Shown: piece by piece, positions 21,242 through 28,433 of the stretch
Numbering within the stretch: the first letter of the stretch is position 1
Layout of the letters: each line of letters opens with the position of its first letter
DNA from: an uncultured beta proteobacterium
GTDB taxonomy: Bacteria; Pseudomonadota; Gammaproteobacteria; Burkholderiales; Rhodocyclaceae
Direction: 5' to 3'
Length of the DNA: 28,433 nucleotides
Assembly: GCA_903933395.1 (NCBI GenBank)
Contig: CAIZKA010000341.1
Location: 1 to 28,433 of the forward strand
Made by a program: the position numbers and the translations under genes
The notes under the pieces: model-generated
Told to the model about the DNA's origin: nothing
The model's input: the letters and a program-made list of their open reading frames with translations, nothing else
The model's database searches: none

Positions 21242-22716
21242 ATTCGCAACTCCTGAGTCTCGCAATCTGGGTCCCCATCCTTGGCGCCGTGCCCGTGTTC
21301 GCGGCCGGTTCCGAGCGCCGCTGTCTGGTGCGCTGGCTGGCGCTGGCGGTGGCCATTGCGGGCTTCCTGGTGACGCTCCCGCTCTACACCCGCTTCGACG
21401 TGACGCAGGCCGGCATGCAGTTCGTCGAGCAGGCGCCCTGGATCACCCGCTTCAATGTTCAGTACCTGCTCGGGGTGGACGGAATTTCCATGCCCTTCAT
21501 CCTGCTCAACAGCTTCATCACCGTGATGGTGGTGCTGGCCGGCTGGGAAGTCATCGAAGAGAAGCAGGCCCAGTACATGGGTGCCTTCCTGGTCATGTCA
21601 GGCCTGATGAACGGCATTTTCAGCGCGCTCGACGGCGTGCTGTTCTACGTCTTCTTCGAAGCCTCGCTGATCCCGATGTACATCATCATCGGCGTCTGGG
21701 GCGGACCGAACCGGGTGTATGCCGCGATCAAGTTCTTCCTCTACACGCTGCTCGGCTCGCTGCTGATGCTGGTTGCCCTGATCTGGCTGTTCCTCGAGTC
21801 CGGCGGCAGCTTCAACATCCTCGAGTGGCACCGGATGCCGATCGCCATGGGGCCGCAGATCCTGATCTTCATCGCCTTCCTGGTTTCGTTCGCGGTCAAG
21901 GTGCCGATGTGGCCGGTGCATACCTGGTTGCCCGATGCCCACGTCGAGGCGCCCACCGGCGGCTCGGTGGTGCTGGCGGCGATCGCCCTGAAGCTGGGCG
22001 CTTACGGCTTCGTGCGGTTCTCCCTGCCCATCGTGCCCGACGCCAGCCATTACCTCGCGCCGCTGATGATCGCGCTGAGCCTGACTGCGGTGGTCTACAT
22101 CGGCTTCGTCGCCCTGGTCCAGGCAGACATGAAAAAGCTGATCGCCTATTCGTCGATCTCGCACATGGGTTTCGTCACGCTCGGCTTTTTCATCTTCAAT
22201 GCCATCGGCGTCGAAGGCGCGCTGGTGCAAATGATTTCCCACGGCTTTATCTCGGCGGCGATGTTCCTTTGCGTCGGCGTCATGTACGACCGCATGCATT
22301 CGCGCATGATCGCCGACTACGGCGGCGTGGTGCACACCATGCCGAAGTTCGCCGGGCTGTTCGTCTTCTTTGCCATGGCCAATTCCGGTTTGCCGGCCAC
22401 CTCTGGTTTTGTCGGCGAGTTCATGGTCATCCTCGGCGCCATCAAGGCCAACTTCTGGATGGGTTTCGCCGCCGCCACGACGCTGATTCTCGGCGCCGCC
22501 TATACCTTGTGGATGATCAAGCGCGTGGTGTTCGGCGCCGTGGCCAACGACCATGTCGCCGCGCTCGAGGATATCAACGGCCGCGAATTCCTGGTGCTCG
22601 GCCTGCTGGCGGCCTGTGTCCTCGCCATGGGCCTCTACCCATTCCCCTTCACCGAAGTGATGCATGCCTCGGTGGATAACCTGCTCAAGCATGTTGCGGT
22701 AGTCAAACTTCAATGA
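21238..22716 (+). CDS. nuoM: NADH-quinone oxidoreductase subunit M
   Basis: NuoM is the second antiporter-like proton-pumping subunit. The 492-residue, mostly hydrophobic protein shows FYVFFEASLIPMYIIIGVWGG with the key glutamate. It also has VPMWPVHTWLPDAHVEAPTGGSV (key part HTWLPDAHVEAP) with the pumping lysine in the preceding segment, and LIAYSSISHMGFV. The start coincides with the end of a 16-codon ORF, and GGAAACCG lies just upstream. Confidence 0.97.
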   Translation: MNSQLLSLAIWVPILGAVPVFAAGSERRCLVRWLALAVAIAGFLVTLPLYTRFDVTQAGMQFVEQAPWITRFNVQYLLGVDGISMPFILLNSFITVMVVLAGWEVIEEKQAQYMGAFLVMSGLMNGIFSALDGVLFYVFFEASLIPMYIIIGVWGGPNRVYAAIKFFLYTLLGSLLMLVALIWLFLESGGSFNILEWHRMPIAMGPQILIFIAFLVSFAVKVPMWPVHTWLPDAHVEAPTGGSVVLAAIALKLGAYGFVRFSLPIVPDASHYLAPLMIALSLTAVVYIGFVALVQADMKKLIAYSSISHMGFVTLGFFIFNAIGVEGALVQMISHGFISAAMFLCVGVMYDRMHSRMIADYGGVVHTMPKFAGLFVFFAMANSGLPATSGFVGEFMVILGAIKANFWMGFAAATTLILGAAYTLWMIKRVVFGAVANDHVAALEDINGREFLVLGLLAACVLAMGLYPFPFTEVMHASVDNLLKHVAVVKLQ

Positions 22717-22759
22717 ACTCCCATGAGCGGCACACGACACGAGAGACACGAGAGAAGCG
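22717..22759 (+). repeat. nuoM-nuoN spacer with tandem 9-mer
   Basis: The spacer contains GACACGAGA twice in tandem (22736-22744 and 22745-22753), directly followed by GAAGCG and the nuoN ATG. The second copy supplies the purine-rich GAGAGAAG used as ribosome site. A 17-codon frame starting at 22713 (ATGA overlap with the nuoM stop) reads through and ends just inside nuoN at 22766. Confidence 0.6.
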
Positions 22760-24241
22760 ATGCTGAATAATTTCGTGATGCCCGACCTGTACCCGGCGGC
22801 GCCGGAGATTTTTCTCCTGCTGATGTCCTTCCTGGTGCTGTTTGTCGACCTGATCTTCGGTGCCACCCACCGCTGGATGACGGCGATGCTGACCGTGGTC
22901 ACCCTGCTCGGCTGCGCGGCGATCACGCTGGTCACCTCCGACGGGCAGACCACGCTGACGTTCAGCAACATGTTCGTCGACGACCTGTTGTCCGACTTCC
23001 TCAAGCTGGTGACCTATCTCGCCGTGATCATGATGCTGATCTATGGCCGCCAGTATCTGGCCGACCGCGGCCTGGACAAGGGCGAGTTCTACCTGTTGGT
23101 GCTCTATGCCACGCTGGGCATGATGGTGATGATCTCCGCCGCGAGCTTCCTGACCATGTATCTCGGTCTGGAACTGATGTCGCTCTCGCTGTACGGCCTG
23201 GTCGCCATCGATCGCGAGTCGCGGCGCGGCACCGAGGCGGCGATGAAGTATTTCGTGCTCGGCGCGCTGGCCTCCGGCATGCTGCTCTACGGCATGTCGA
23301 TGATCTACGGCGCCACCGGCAGCCTGGAACTGGGCAGCGTGGCGCAGGCCATGTACCAGGGTCACTCGGAAAAGACCGTGCTGGTCTTCGGCCTGGTATT
23401 CGTCGTCGCCGGCGTCGCCTTCAAGCTCGGCATGGTCCCCTTCCATATGTGGATTCCCGATGTCTATCACGGCGCACCGACGGCCGTGACCATGTTCATC
23501 GGCTCGGCGCCCAAACTCGCCGCCTTCGCCATGGCCCTGCGCCTTCTCGTCTATGGGCTGTTCGCCCTGGCCGTGGATTGGCAGAAGATGCTGCTGATCA
23601 TGGCCGTGCTCTCGATCGGCTTGGGCAACCTCGCCGCCATCGCGCAGACCAACATCAAGCGCATGCTGGCCTACTCGGCGATTTCCCACATGGGCTACAT
23701 GGTGCTCGGCCTGATGTCGGGCCTGGTCGGCGGCCAGCTGGATCCCTTCACCGCCGTCAATGCCTACAGTTCGGCGCTTTACTACACTGTGGCCTATGTC
23801 CTGATGTCGCTCGGCGCCTTCGGCATGGTGCTGCTGCTCTCGCGCGCCGGCTACGAAGCGGAAAACCTGGAAGACTTCAAGGGACTCAACAAGCGCAGCC
23901 CGTGGTTCGCCGCGATGATGCTGATCATGATGTTCTCCATGGCCGGCATCCCTTTCTTCGTCGGCTTCTTCGCCAAGTTCGCCGTGCTTCTGGCGGCCAT
24001 CAAGGCGGGCTACACGGCGGTCGCCGTGATTGCCGTGATGTTCTCGCTGATCGGCGCTTTCTACTATCTGCGCGTGGTCAAGCTGATGTATTTCGACACT
24101 CCCGTCGATTCGGCGCCGATCACGGCCGGCCTTGACCTTCGCGTCCTGCTGTCGCTTAACGGCCTGGCGGTTGCCGGCTTCGGCCTCTTCCCGGATTCCC
24201 TGATGTTGGTCTGCACCACGGCGCTGATGCGATCACTGTAA
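22760..24241 (+). CDS. nuoN: NADH-quinone oxidoreductase subunit N
   Basis: NuoN is the third antiporter-like subunit, nearest to the quinone module. The 493-residue protein has MYLGLELMSLSLYGLVA with the key glutamate. It also has GVAFKLGMVPFHMWIPDVYHGAP and IKRMLAYSAISHMGYMVLGL. It starts after the tandem-repeat spacer and ends the nuo operon, followed by a strong terminator. All fourteen subunits are intact, so a complete complex I is predicted. Confidence 0.97.
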   Translation: MLNNFVMPDLYPAAPEIFLLLMSFLVLFVDLIFGATHRWMTAMLTVVTLLGCAAITLVTSDGQTTLTFSNMFVDDLLSDFLKLVTYLAVIMMLIYGRQYLADRGLDKGEFYLLVLYATLGMMVMISAASFLTMYLGLELMSLSLYGLVAIDRESRRGTEAAMKYFVLGALASGMLLYGMSMIYGATGSLELGSVAQAMYQGHSEKTVLVFGLVFVVAGVAFKLGMVPFHMWIPDVYHGAPTAVTMFIGSAPKLAAFAMALRLLVYGLFALAVDWQKMLLIMAVLSIGLGNLAAIAQTNIKRMLAYSAISHMGYMVLGLMSGLVGGQLDPFTAVNAYSSALYYTVAYVLMSLGAFGMVLLLSRAGYEAENLEDFKGLNKRSPWFAAMMLIMMFSMAGIPFFVGFFAKFAVLLAAIKAGYTAVAVIAVMFSLIGAFYYLRVVKLMYFDTPVDSAPITAGLDLRVLLSLNGLAVAGFGLFPDSLMLVCTTALMRSL

Positions 24242-24261
24242 GCCGCCATTGCCCAACATCG

Positions 24262-24295
24262 AAGCCGTCATGCCTTGCCCGCATGGCGGCTTTTT
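24262..24295 (+). terminator. Intrinsic terminator after nuoN
   Basis: AAGCCGTCATGC (24262-24273) pairs with GCATGGCGGCTT (24281-24292) around a seven-base loop, followed by TTTTT (24291-24295). The 12-bp stem has one T-G pair. It lies 20 bases after the nuoN stop. A second copy of the left arm (AAGCCGCCAT, 24240-24249), overlapping the stop codon, can pair with the same right arm over ten perfect base pairs, giving a competing structure. Confidence 0.88.
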
Positions 24296-24394
24296 CGTTG
24301 GTTCCCGACGCCGATGCGGCAGGCGACTTGCCCCGCGGCTGAGATAAGATAACGCGTTGCACCTCCAAGTTTCAATCTCTGGCCAGACGCCTGC

Positions 24395-24958
24395 ATGGAC
24401 GACTCCGACCTGATAGAACACACCATCTCCAGCGAGCCGGTTTTTGACGGCAAGCTGCTGCATGTGCGCCGCGACATCGTGCGCCTGCCCGACGGGAACG
24501 AAACCGTGCGCGAGTGGATCGCCCATCCCGGCGCGGTCGTGGTGATCGCCACGCTGGACAACGGCAAGCTGCTCTTCGAGCGGCAGTTCCGCTATCCGCT
24601 GCAGCGCGTCTTCGTCGAACTGCCTGCCGGAAAGATTGATCCTGACGAGCACCCGCTGGATACGGCCAAGCGCGAACTGCGCGAGGAGGTCGGCCACCAG
24701 GCCAAAGTCTGGCGGCATCTGGCGACCATGCATCCGTGCATCGGCTACTCCGACGAGCGCATCGAAATCTTCCTCGCCCGCGGCCTGATCTACGTCGGCC
24801 ACCAGCGCGACCATGGCGAATTCCTCGAAGTCATCGAAATGAGCGTGGCCGACGCCCTGCTGGCCGTGCAGGACGGCGAAATCACCGACGGCAAGACCAT
24901 CGCCGCCCTGATGTGGGCCGACAAGATCTCCGCCGGTGCCTGGCAGGTTCCGGACTGA
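24395..24958 (+). CDS. Nudix hydrolase, ADP-ribose pyrophosphatase type
   Basis: The 187-residue protein has a complete Nudix box, from G-KIDPD-E to RELREEVGH (about 80-102). An upstream QFRYPLQRVFVELPAGKID stretch is typical of NudF-like ADP-ribose pyrophosphatases. These enzymes hydrolyse ADP-ribose to AMP and ribose 5-phosphate and limit free ADP-ribose. The C-terminal GYSDERIEIFLARGL segment also fits that group. Substrate cannot be proved from sequence. It lies downstream of the nuo terminator, so it needs its own promoter, which I cannot identify with confidence. Its stop overlaps the edge of a palindromic element. Confidence 0.9.
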   Translation: MDDSDLIEHTISSEPVFDGKLLHVRRDIVRLPDGNETVREWIAHPGAVVVIATLDNGKLLFERQFRYPLQRVFVELPAGKIDPDEHPLDTAKRELREEVGHQAKVWRHLATMHPCIGYSDERIEIFLARGLIYVGHQRDHGEFLEVIEMSVADALLAVQDGEITDGKTIAALMWADKISAGAWQVPD

Positions 24959-25103
24959 GAGCTCATGAATAAATCTACTGCGCGTTCCGGATCGGGGCTT
25001 GGGCGGTGCTCGCTATCCTCACATATAACGACATATGCTCCGGTAGCTGCGCTCCGGCCGCGCCCCGCTGCGGCCCGCTCGCTACGATTTCTTCACGAGC
25101 TCT
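24958..25103. repeat. Palindromic, MITE-like element
   Basis: The 150-bp gap between the Nudix gene and the sensor kinase is almost entirely one imperfect palindrome. Outer arms 24958-24975 and 25086-25103 match at 16 of 18 positions (AGAGCTC-A/G-TGAA-T/G-AAATC). Further inward, CGGGGC lies at matching depth in both arms. The centre is CATAT-AACGAC-ATATG (25022-25037). There is no transposase and no clear target duplication. The size and inverted ends suggest a non-autonomous mobile or REP-like repeat. The central TATAAC could act as a -10, and the element ends five bases before the kinase ATG. Confidence 0.55.
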
Positions 25104-25108
25104 GAACC

Positions 25109-26341
25109 ATGGACCGGATCGACGACCCCAGCCCGCACGACCACCTCGACCTCGATCCCTCGGGCGGGCACACGCTCGAGGCATTGCATGTCCTCGCCGA
25201 GATCTCGAGCAACCTCGCCGATGAAGACGATCTCGACGAGCTGCTGGGCCGTTTCCTCGGCACCATGATCCGCCTGGCCAAGGCCGATGCCGGCGTGGTG
25301 CGGGTGCTGACCAGCGACGGCGAGCACCTGCGCATGGTCGCCGCGCGCGGCCTGCCGCCGGCCGTGGTCGAGAAGGAGCGCTTGGTCTCGCGCGACTGCG
25401 GCCTGTGCGGCATCGCCATCGGCCAGAACCGGCCGCTGTTCGACATCGATCTCAGCGGCTGCGACGCGCGCACCGGCGGCGACTTTTTCAAGACCGGTTG
25501 CCAGGCCATGGTGGTGGTGCCGCTGTCGAACGGGGGCAGGCTGCTGGGCACCTACAACCTCTTCCTGCCCGAGGCCTTCGAACTGCCCGAGGAAGTCGCG
25601 CTGCTGTTCCGTTCTATCGGCGAGCACCTCGGCATGGCGCTGGAGAACGCCCGCCTCAAGCGCGAAAACCTGCGCATCGTGCTCACCAGCGAACGGCAGA
25701 TGATGGCCGCCGAAATCCACGATTCGCTGGCGCAGACCCTGGCCTACATGAAGATGCGCATGGCGCTGCTCAACGACGCCATCGCCGACCAGTCGCTGGA
25801 AAAGAGCGCCAAGTACGCCGGCGACGTCGGCCAGGCGCTGGACGACGCCTACGGCCACCTGCGCGAACTGCTGGTGCAGTTCCGCAGCCGCATGGACCCG
25901 ATGGGTCTCGAGCACGCCCTGCAGGGCCTCGCCGTCGGCTTCCAGGAGCGCACCGGCATTTCCCTGCGCTACGAGAACCGGCTCACCGACCTGCGCCTCG
26001 AGCCGGAAAAGGAGAGCCAGGTGTTCCACATCCTGCAGGAAGCCCTGGCCAATGTCGCCCGCCATTCCGGTGCCACCGAGGCCAGCATGGTCCTCGAGGC
26101 GGCCGGCGACTACTACACCGCGACCGTGGAAGACAACGGCCGGGGCGGGCAGGGCTTCTTCGCCATCGCCAACCGGGTCGGCGGCTTTCAGGAGCATCCC
26201 GGCCTGCGCGACCACTTCGGCCTCAACATCATGCGCGAGCGGGCGCAGAAAATCGGCGGCCGGCTCGAAGTCGTCAATCTGCCGCAGGGCGGATTTCGCG
26301 TGCGCCTGAGTTTCCCACCCGGAGGGGGGCTGCCGGCATGA
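25109..26341 (+). CDS. Soluble GAF-domain sensor histidine kinase, NarX/NreB-like
   Basis: This 410-residue cytoplasmic kinase has no membrane segment. An N-terminal helix leads to a GAF domain (about 25-180) with four cysteines: C97, C100 (DCGLCG), C118 and C131 (TGCQAM). A HisKA_3 dimerisation domain follows with H204 in AAEIHDSLAQTLAYMKMRM, closest in style to NarX. The HATPase domain has an N-box ILQEALANVARHSGAT, VEDNGRGG and a FGLNIMRERAQKIGG G2 box. It would phosphorylate the response regulator encoded next (ATGA overlap). The cysteines could bind a cluster or sense redox state, which is inference. The signal is unknown. No strong ribosome site precedes the ATG at 25109. Confidence 0.93.
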   Translation: MDRIDDPSPHDHLDLDPSGGHTLEALHVLAEISSNLADEDDLDELLGRFLGTMIRLAKADAGVVRVLTSDGEHLRMVAARGLPPAVVEKERLVSRDCGLCGIAIGQNRPLFDIDLSGCDARTGGDFFKTGCQAMVVVPLSNGGRLLGTYNLFLPEAFELPEEVALLFRSIGEHLGMALENARLKRENLRIVLTSERQMMAAEIHDSLAQTLAYMKMRMALLNDAIADQSLEKSAKYAGDVGQALDDAYGHLRELLVQFRSRMDPMGLEHALQGLAVGFQERTGISLRYENRLTDLRLEPEKESQVFHILQEALANVARHSGATEASMVLEAAGDYYTATVEDNGRGGQGFFAIANRVGGFQEHPGLRDHFGLNIMRERAQKIGGRLEVVNLPQGGFRVRLSFPPGGGLPA

Positions 26342-27021
26342 GCGAGCAGAACCCTGGCGACGCCATCCGCGTCATGCTGGTCGACGACCACACCCTGTTT
26401 CGCAAGGGCCTCGCCGAACTGCTGGAGCAGCGCGGCACGATCAAGGTCGCCGGCATCGCCGGCAACGCCGACGATGCGCTGCGCATCCTCGCCGAGGCGC
26501 GGCCCGACGTCATCATCACCGACCTCAACATGCCGCCCAATGGCGGCCTCAGCCTGCTGCGCCAGCTGGTGGCCGACGGCTGGAACGGCCCGGTGCTGGT
26601 CCTCACCGTCAGCGACGCCGAGGAAGACCTCGCCGCGGCGCTGCAGGCCGGCGCCAAGGGCTACCTGCTGAAGGACATGGAACCCGAGGACGTGGTCGAT
26701 GCCGTGCAGCGCGCCGTGCGCGGCGAAACCGTGGTGGCGCCGACGATGACGCTGAAGCTGGTGAACCTGCTGCAGGGCGGCAATGCCGCGGCGACCAAGG
26801 CCGACACCATGAAGCTCTTGACGGCGCGCGAACGCGAGATCCTCCAGCAGCTGTCGCAGGGCCTGTCGAACAAGGCCATCGCCCGCGTGCTCGACATCAG
26901 CCATGACACCGTCAAGCTGCACGTCAAGCACATCCTGGCCAAGCTCAACCTCACCTCGCGCGTCGAGGCCGCCGTCTTCGCCGTCGAACAGAAGGCGGCG
27001 GGGCAGGCCAGGCGCAGTTAA
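26338..27021 (+). CDS. NarL/FixJ-family response regulator
   Basis: The 227-residue protein has a receiver domain with the acidic pair DD near residues 16-17 and the phosphoacceptor D62 in IITDLNMPP. The conserved Thr is in VLVLTVSD and the Lys in GAKGYLLKD. The C-terminal LuxR-type helix-turn-helix has LTAREREILQQLSQGLSNKAIA and DTVKLHVKHILAKLNLTSR. It is a transcription factor controlled by the upstream kinase. The start overlaps the kinase stop (ATGA) and has a strong GGAGGGGGG site inside the kinase gene. Targets are unknown; resemblance to NarL suggests respiratory control but does not prove it. Confidence 0.95.
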   Translation: MSEQNPGDAIRVMLVDDHTLFRKGLAELLEQRGTIKVAGIAGNADDALRILAEARPDVIITDLNMPPNGGLSLLRQLVADGWNGPVLVLTVSDAEEDLAAALQAGAKGYLLKDMEPEDVVDAVQRAVRGETVVAPTMTLKLVNLLQGGNAAATKADTMKLLTAREREILQQLSQGLSNKAIARVLDISHDTVKLHVKHILAKLNLTSRVEAAVFAVEQKAAGQARRS

Positions 27022-27689
27022 GCCGGCGTTCCCTCCTGCGCCGCCTGGCGCATCACCTGCAGCAGGGCCTCGGGCGGCTGGGCGCCGCTGGCTGCCAGCC
27101 GGTTATTGAAGATGAAGAAGGGCACGCCGTTGATGCCCTTGCGCTGCGCTTCGACGGCGCCGCCGCGTACCGCAGCGGAATCGGTGTCCGATTCGAGATA
27201 GGCCAGCACAGCCTTACGATCCAGCCCGCAGGCGGCGGCCACATCGGCCAAAACCGCGCGGTCGCCGACATGCCGCCCTTCGAGGAACTGCGCCGCGAAG
27301 AGCGCTTCGACCAGCCTTTCAGTCACCGTAGCGTCAGCGCCGACTATCGCCTGCGCATGGTGGATCAGCCGGTGGGCATCGAGCGTATTGGCGCGCAGTT
27401 CGATCTTTTCGAAGGCGAATTCGATGCCGGCCCGGCGGCCCGCTTCGCCGACGCGCTGCCAGAGTTCCTCCACCTGTTTCGCCCCGCCGAACTTCTTTTC
27501 CAGGAAGGGGCGGTAGGGCTCGCCCGCAGCGGGCGTGTCCGGGTTGAGAAAGAAGGGCCGCCAGTGCAGGATCACTTCGCAGTCCGGTTGTTCTTCGCGC
27601 CAGAGTGCCAGCGCGCGGTCGAGATGGCGCTTGCCGATGAAGCACCAGGGGCAGACCACGTCGGACACCACGTCGATGGCAAGCTTCAC
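27018..27689 (-). CDS. FrnE-type DsbA-like oxidoreductase
   Basis: The 223-residue protein belongs to the cytoplasmic DsbA/FrnE thiol oxidoreductase group. It has CPWC (13-16) in VVSDVVCPWCFIGKRHL, an inserted helical domain and the cis-proline loop GVPFFIFNN near residue 190. There is no signal peptide, so it acts in the cytoplasm. The start is GTG at 27689, with a GAGGA ribosome site overlapping the vapC stop. This makes translation coupled to the toxin gene. Its 3' end overlaps the response-regulator end by four bases on the opposite strand. The substrate is unknown; some family members respond to oxidative stress. Confidence 0.92.
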   Translation of the reverse strand: MKLAIDVVSDVVCPWCFIGKRHLDRALALWREEQPDCEVILHWRPFFLNPDTPAAGEPYRPFLEKKFGGAKQVEELWQRVGEAGRRAGIEFAFEKIELRANTLDAHRLIHHAQAIVGADATVTERLVEALFAAQFLEGRHVGDRAVLADVAAACGLDRKAVLAYLESDTDSAAVRGGAVEAQRKGINGVPFFIFNNRLAASGAQPPEALLQVMRQAAQEGTPA

Positions 27690-27699
27690 GGCAGCATCC

Positions 27700-28107
27700 T
27701 CAGGGCTTCCACAGCTTCACGGTTCTGGAACGGCGGATGTTGCTGTCGCGGGTGGCCAGTGGCAGGCCATGTGCGCGTGCCGTGGCGACGATGATTCGAT
27801 CCGCCGGATCGACATGAAATCCGGTTGGCAGGGCGTCCAGCGCCAGGATGACGCCGGCGTCGAGGGGCAGCGTCGTGACGGTGTCGGGGGCGGCGGCGGC
27901 CGGCAGCCAATGGGTCAGGGGAGCGTCGAGTTTCAAAAGTCCCTTGCTGGCGAGCATCTGCGCCTCCCACAGACTGATCGCGGAAATTGCCGGTGGCGTG
28001 CCAGCCGCCGCAAGTACGTCCAGCGCGTTGCGTTCGGCGGCGGACAACTCGGGCTGGCCCAGCAGCCACCAAAGCCAGACATGGGTGTCGAGCAGAAGCG
28101 AAGGCAT
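27700..28107 (-). CDS. vapC: PIN-domain ribonuclease toxin, VapC type
   Basis: The 135-residue protein has the PIN-domain layout: D7 in LLLDTHVWLWW, E48 in ISLWEAQML, D100/D103 in VDPADRIIVATA and D121 in ATRDSNI. These acidic residues form the metal-dependent nuclease site. VapC toxins usually cut tRNA or rRNA. The gene begins 12 bases after a Phd-type antitoxin gene, the standard order. No key residue is missing, so it is predicted active. The RNA target cannot be inferred. Confidence 0.93.
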   Translation of the reverse strand: MPSLLLDTHVWLWWLLGQPELSAAERNALDVLAAAGTPPAISAISLWEAQMLASKGLLKLDAPLTHWLPAAAAPDTVTTLPLDAGVILALDALPTGFHVDPADRIIVATARAHGLPLATRDSNIRRSRTVKLWKP

Positions 28108-28119
28108 TGCCGCTACGGA

Positions 28120-28365
28120 TCAGCGCAAGGCGTCGAAGTCGGAATCGTCGAGCACGCCGGCCTCCGGTGCGCCGATGAGCTGACCACGGCCGCGCAGGCG
28201 CAACCAGGGAGCAACGCCTTGCGGCGTTTGCGGCATCGGCACCAGGCGCGCCACCACCCTGCCGTGGCGCGTCAGGTCTACGGCGGTGCCTTCCTGTTCG
28301 ACCTGGCGGATCATGTCCAGGCAATGCGCCTTGAACTCCGTGACGCTGACGGCGGTAGTGGTCAT
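28120..28365 (-). CDS. Phd/YefM-type antitoxin
   Basis: The 81-residue protein starts with the Phd fold pattern VSVTEFKAHCLDMIRQVEQEG followed by DLTRHGRVVARLVP (key words TEFKAHC and RHGRVVARL). This forms the DNA-binding dimer. The C-terminal part, ending in an acidic LDDSDFDALR, would wrap and neutralise the toxin. It is paired with the PIN-domain toxin gene 12 bases downstream. It probably represses its own promoter through the repeats upstream of the start. The pairing of a Phd-family antitoxin with a VapC toxin is common. Confidence 0.92.
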   Translation of the reverse strand: MTTTAVSVTEFKAHCLDMIRQVEQEGTAVDLTRHGRVVARLVPMPQTPQGVAPWLRLRGRGQLIGAPEAGVLDDSDFDALR

Positions 28366-28414
28366 TTAAGTGCTCAAAGTGGTCATTATCGGACAATACC
28401 ACAAACGGCGACAA
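28357..28414 (-). promoter_or_regulatory. Antitoxin-toxin promoter and candidate operator
   Basis: On the minus strand, TTGTCG (28409-28414) and GATAAT (28385-28390) are spaced by 18 bp, giving a transcript start near 28378. The -10 is embedded in an inverted repeat, GTGGT (28379-28383) with ACCAC (28398-28402). The ten-base AGTGGTCATT occurs twice in direct order (28357-28366 and 28378-28387), 21 bp apart, the first copy covering the antitoxin start codon. Such placement fits autorepression by the antitoxin. The operator role is inferred. Confidence 0.5.
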
Positions 28415-28433
28415 TTTTCGTCACCCCGGCGAA

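Noticed and set aside
24975..25184. 69-residue minus-strand ORF across the palindromic element
   Set aside because: It runs through the palindrome and into the kinase start, is low in complexity and has no supported start; it is more likely a by-product of the repeat.
25405..26337. Response regulator extended upstream to 25405
   Set aside because: The extra 311 codons are the out-of-frame shadow of the kinase gene; the receiver domain starts at the ATG at 26338 with a strong ribosome site.

Overview
The window is GC-rich, densely coding chromosomal DNA. It carries all fourteen nuo genes in the order nuoA to nuoN, preceded by tpiA, secG and a tRNA-Leu. That order, with separate nuoC and nuoD, is typical of Betaproteobacteria. 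The protein sequences and gene mix fit the Rhodocyclales best, but the genus cannot be fixed from the sequence alone. Housekeeping genes dominate. The more unusual material is a fumarate reductase operon with two extra genes, several small ORFs in intergenic spacers, a palindromic element, and a toxin-antitoxin pair at the right edge.

Layout. Bases 1-3143 (+): the end of pstS, then pstC, pstA and pstB, a high-affinity phosphate ABC importer; no phoU or phoB follows. Bases 3268-7975 (-): an operon frdA-frdB-frdC-frdD, then a UbiE-like methyltransferase and an unknown 217-residue protein. The subunits are Escherichia coli-type quinol:fumarate reductase, with a two-protein haem-free type anchor, rather than the usual SdhCDAB. 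An FNR-type site sits at class II distance from a -10 element upstream of frdA. Bases 8187-9302 (+): tpiA and secG, followed by tRNA-Leu(GAG) at 9400-9484. Bases 9594-24241 (+): nuoA-N, closed by an intrinsic terminator at 24262-24295.

Bases 24395-24958 (+): a NudF-like Nudix hydrolase. A 146-bp imperfect palindrome (24958-25103) separates it from a soluble NarX-like sensor kinase with a four-cysteine GAF domain and its NarL-family response regulator (25109-27021). Bases 27018-28365 (-): a Phd-type antitoxin, a PIN-domain (VapC) toxin and a FrnE-type DsbA-like oxidoreductase in one tight unit.

Functionally the window combines phosphate uptake, an aerobic entry point to the respiratory chain (complex I) and a probable oxygen-controlled anaerobic exit (fumarate reductase). 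The most interesting hypothesis is that the methyltransferase and unknown protein cotranscribed with frdABCD tailor or support the quinone used by this enzyme. Other candidates for follow-up are a 33-codon ORF that exactly bridges into nuoB, a 31-codon ORF with a perfect Shine-Dalgarno between frdA and tpiA, and the palindromic element that ends just before the kinase start.
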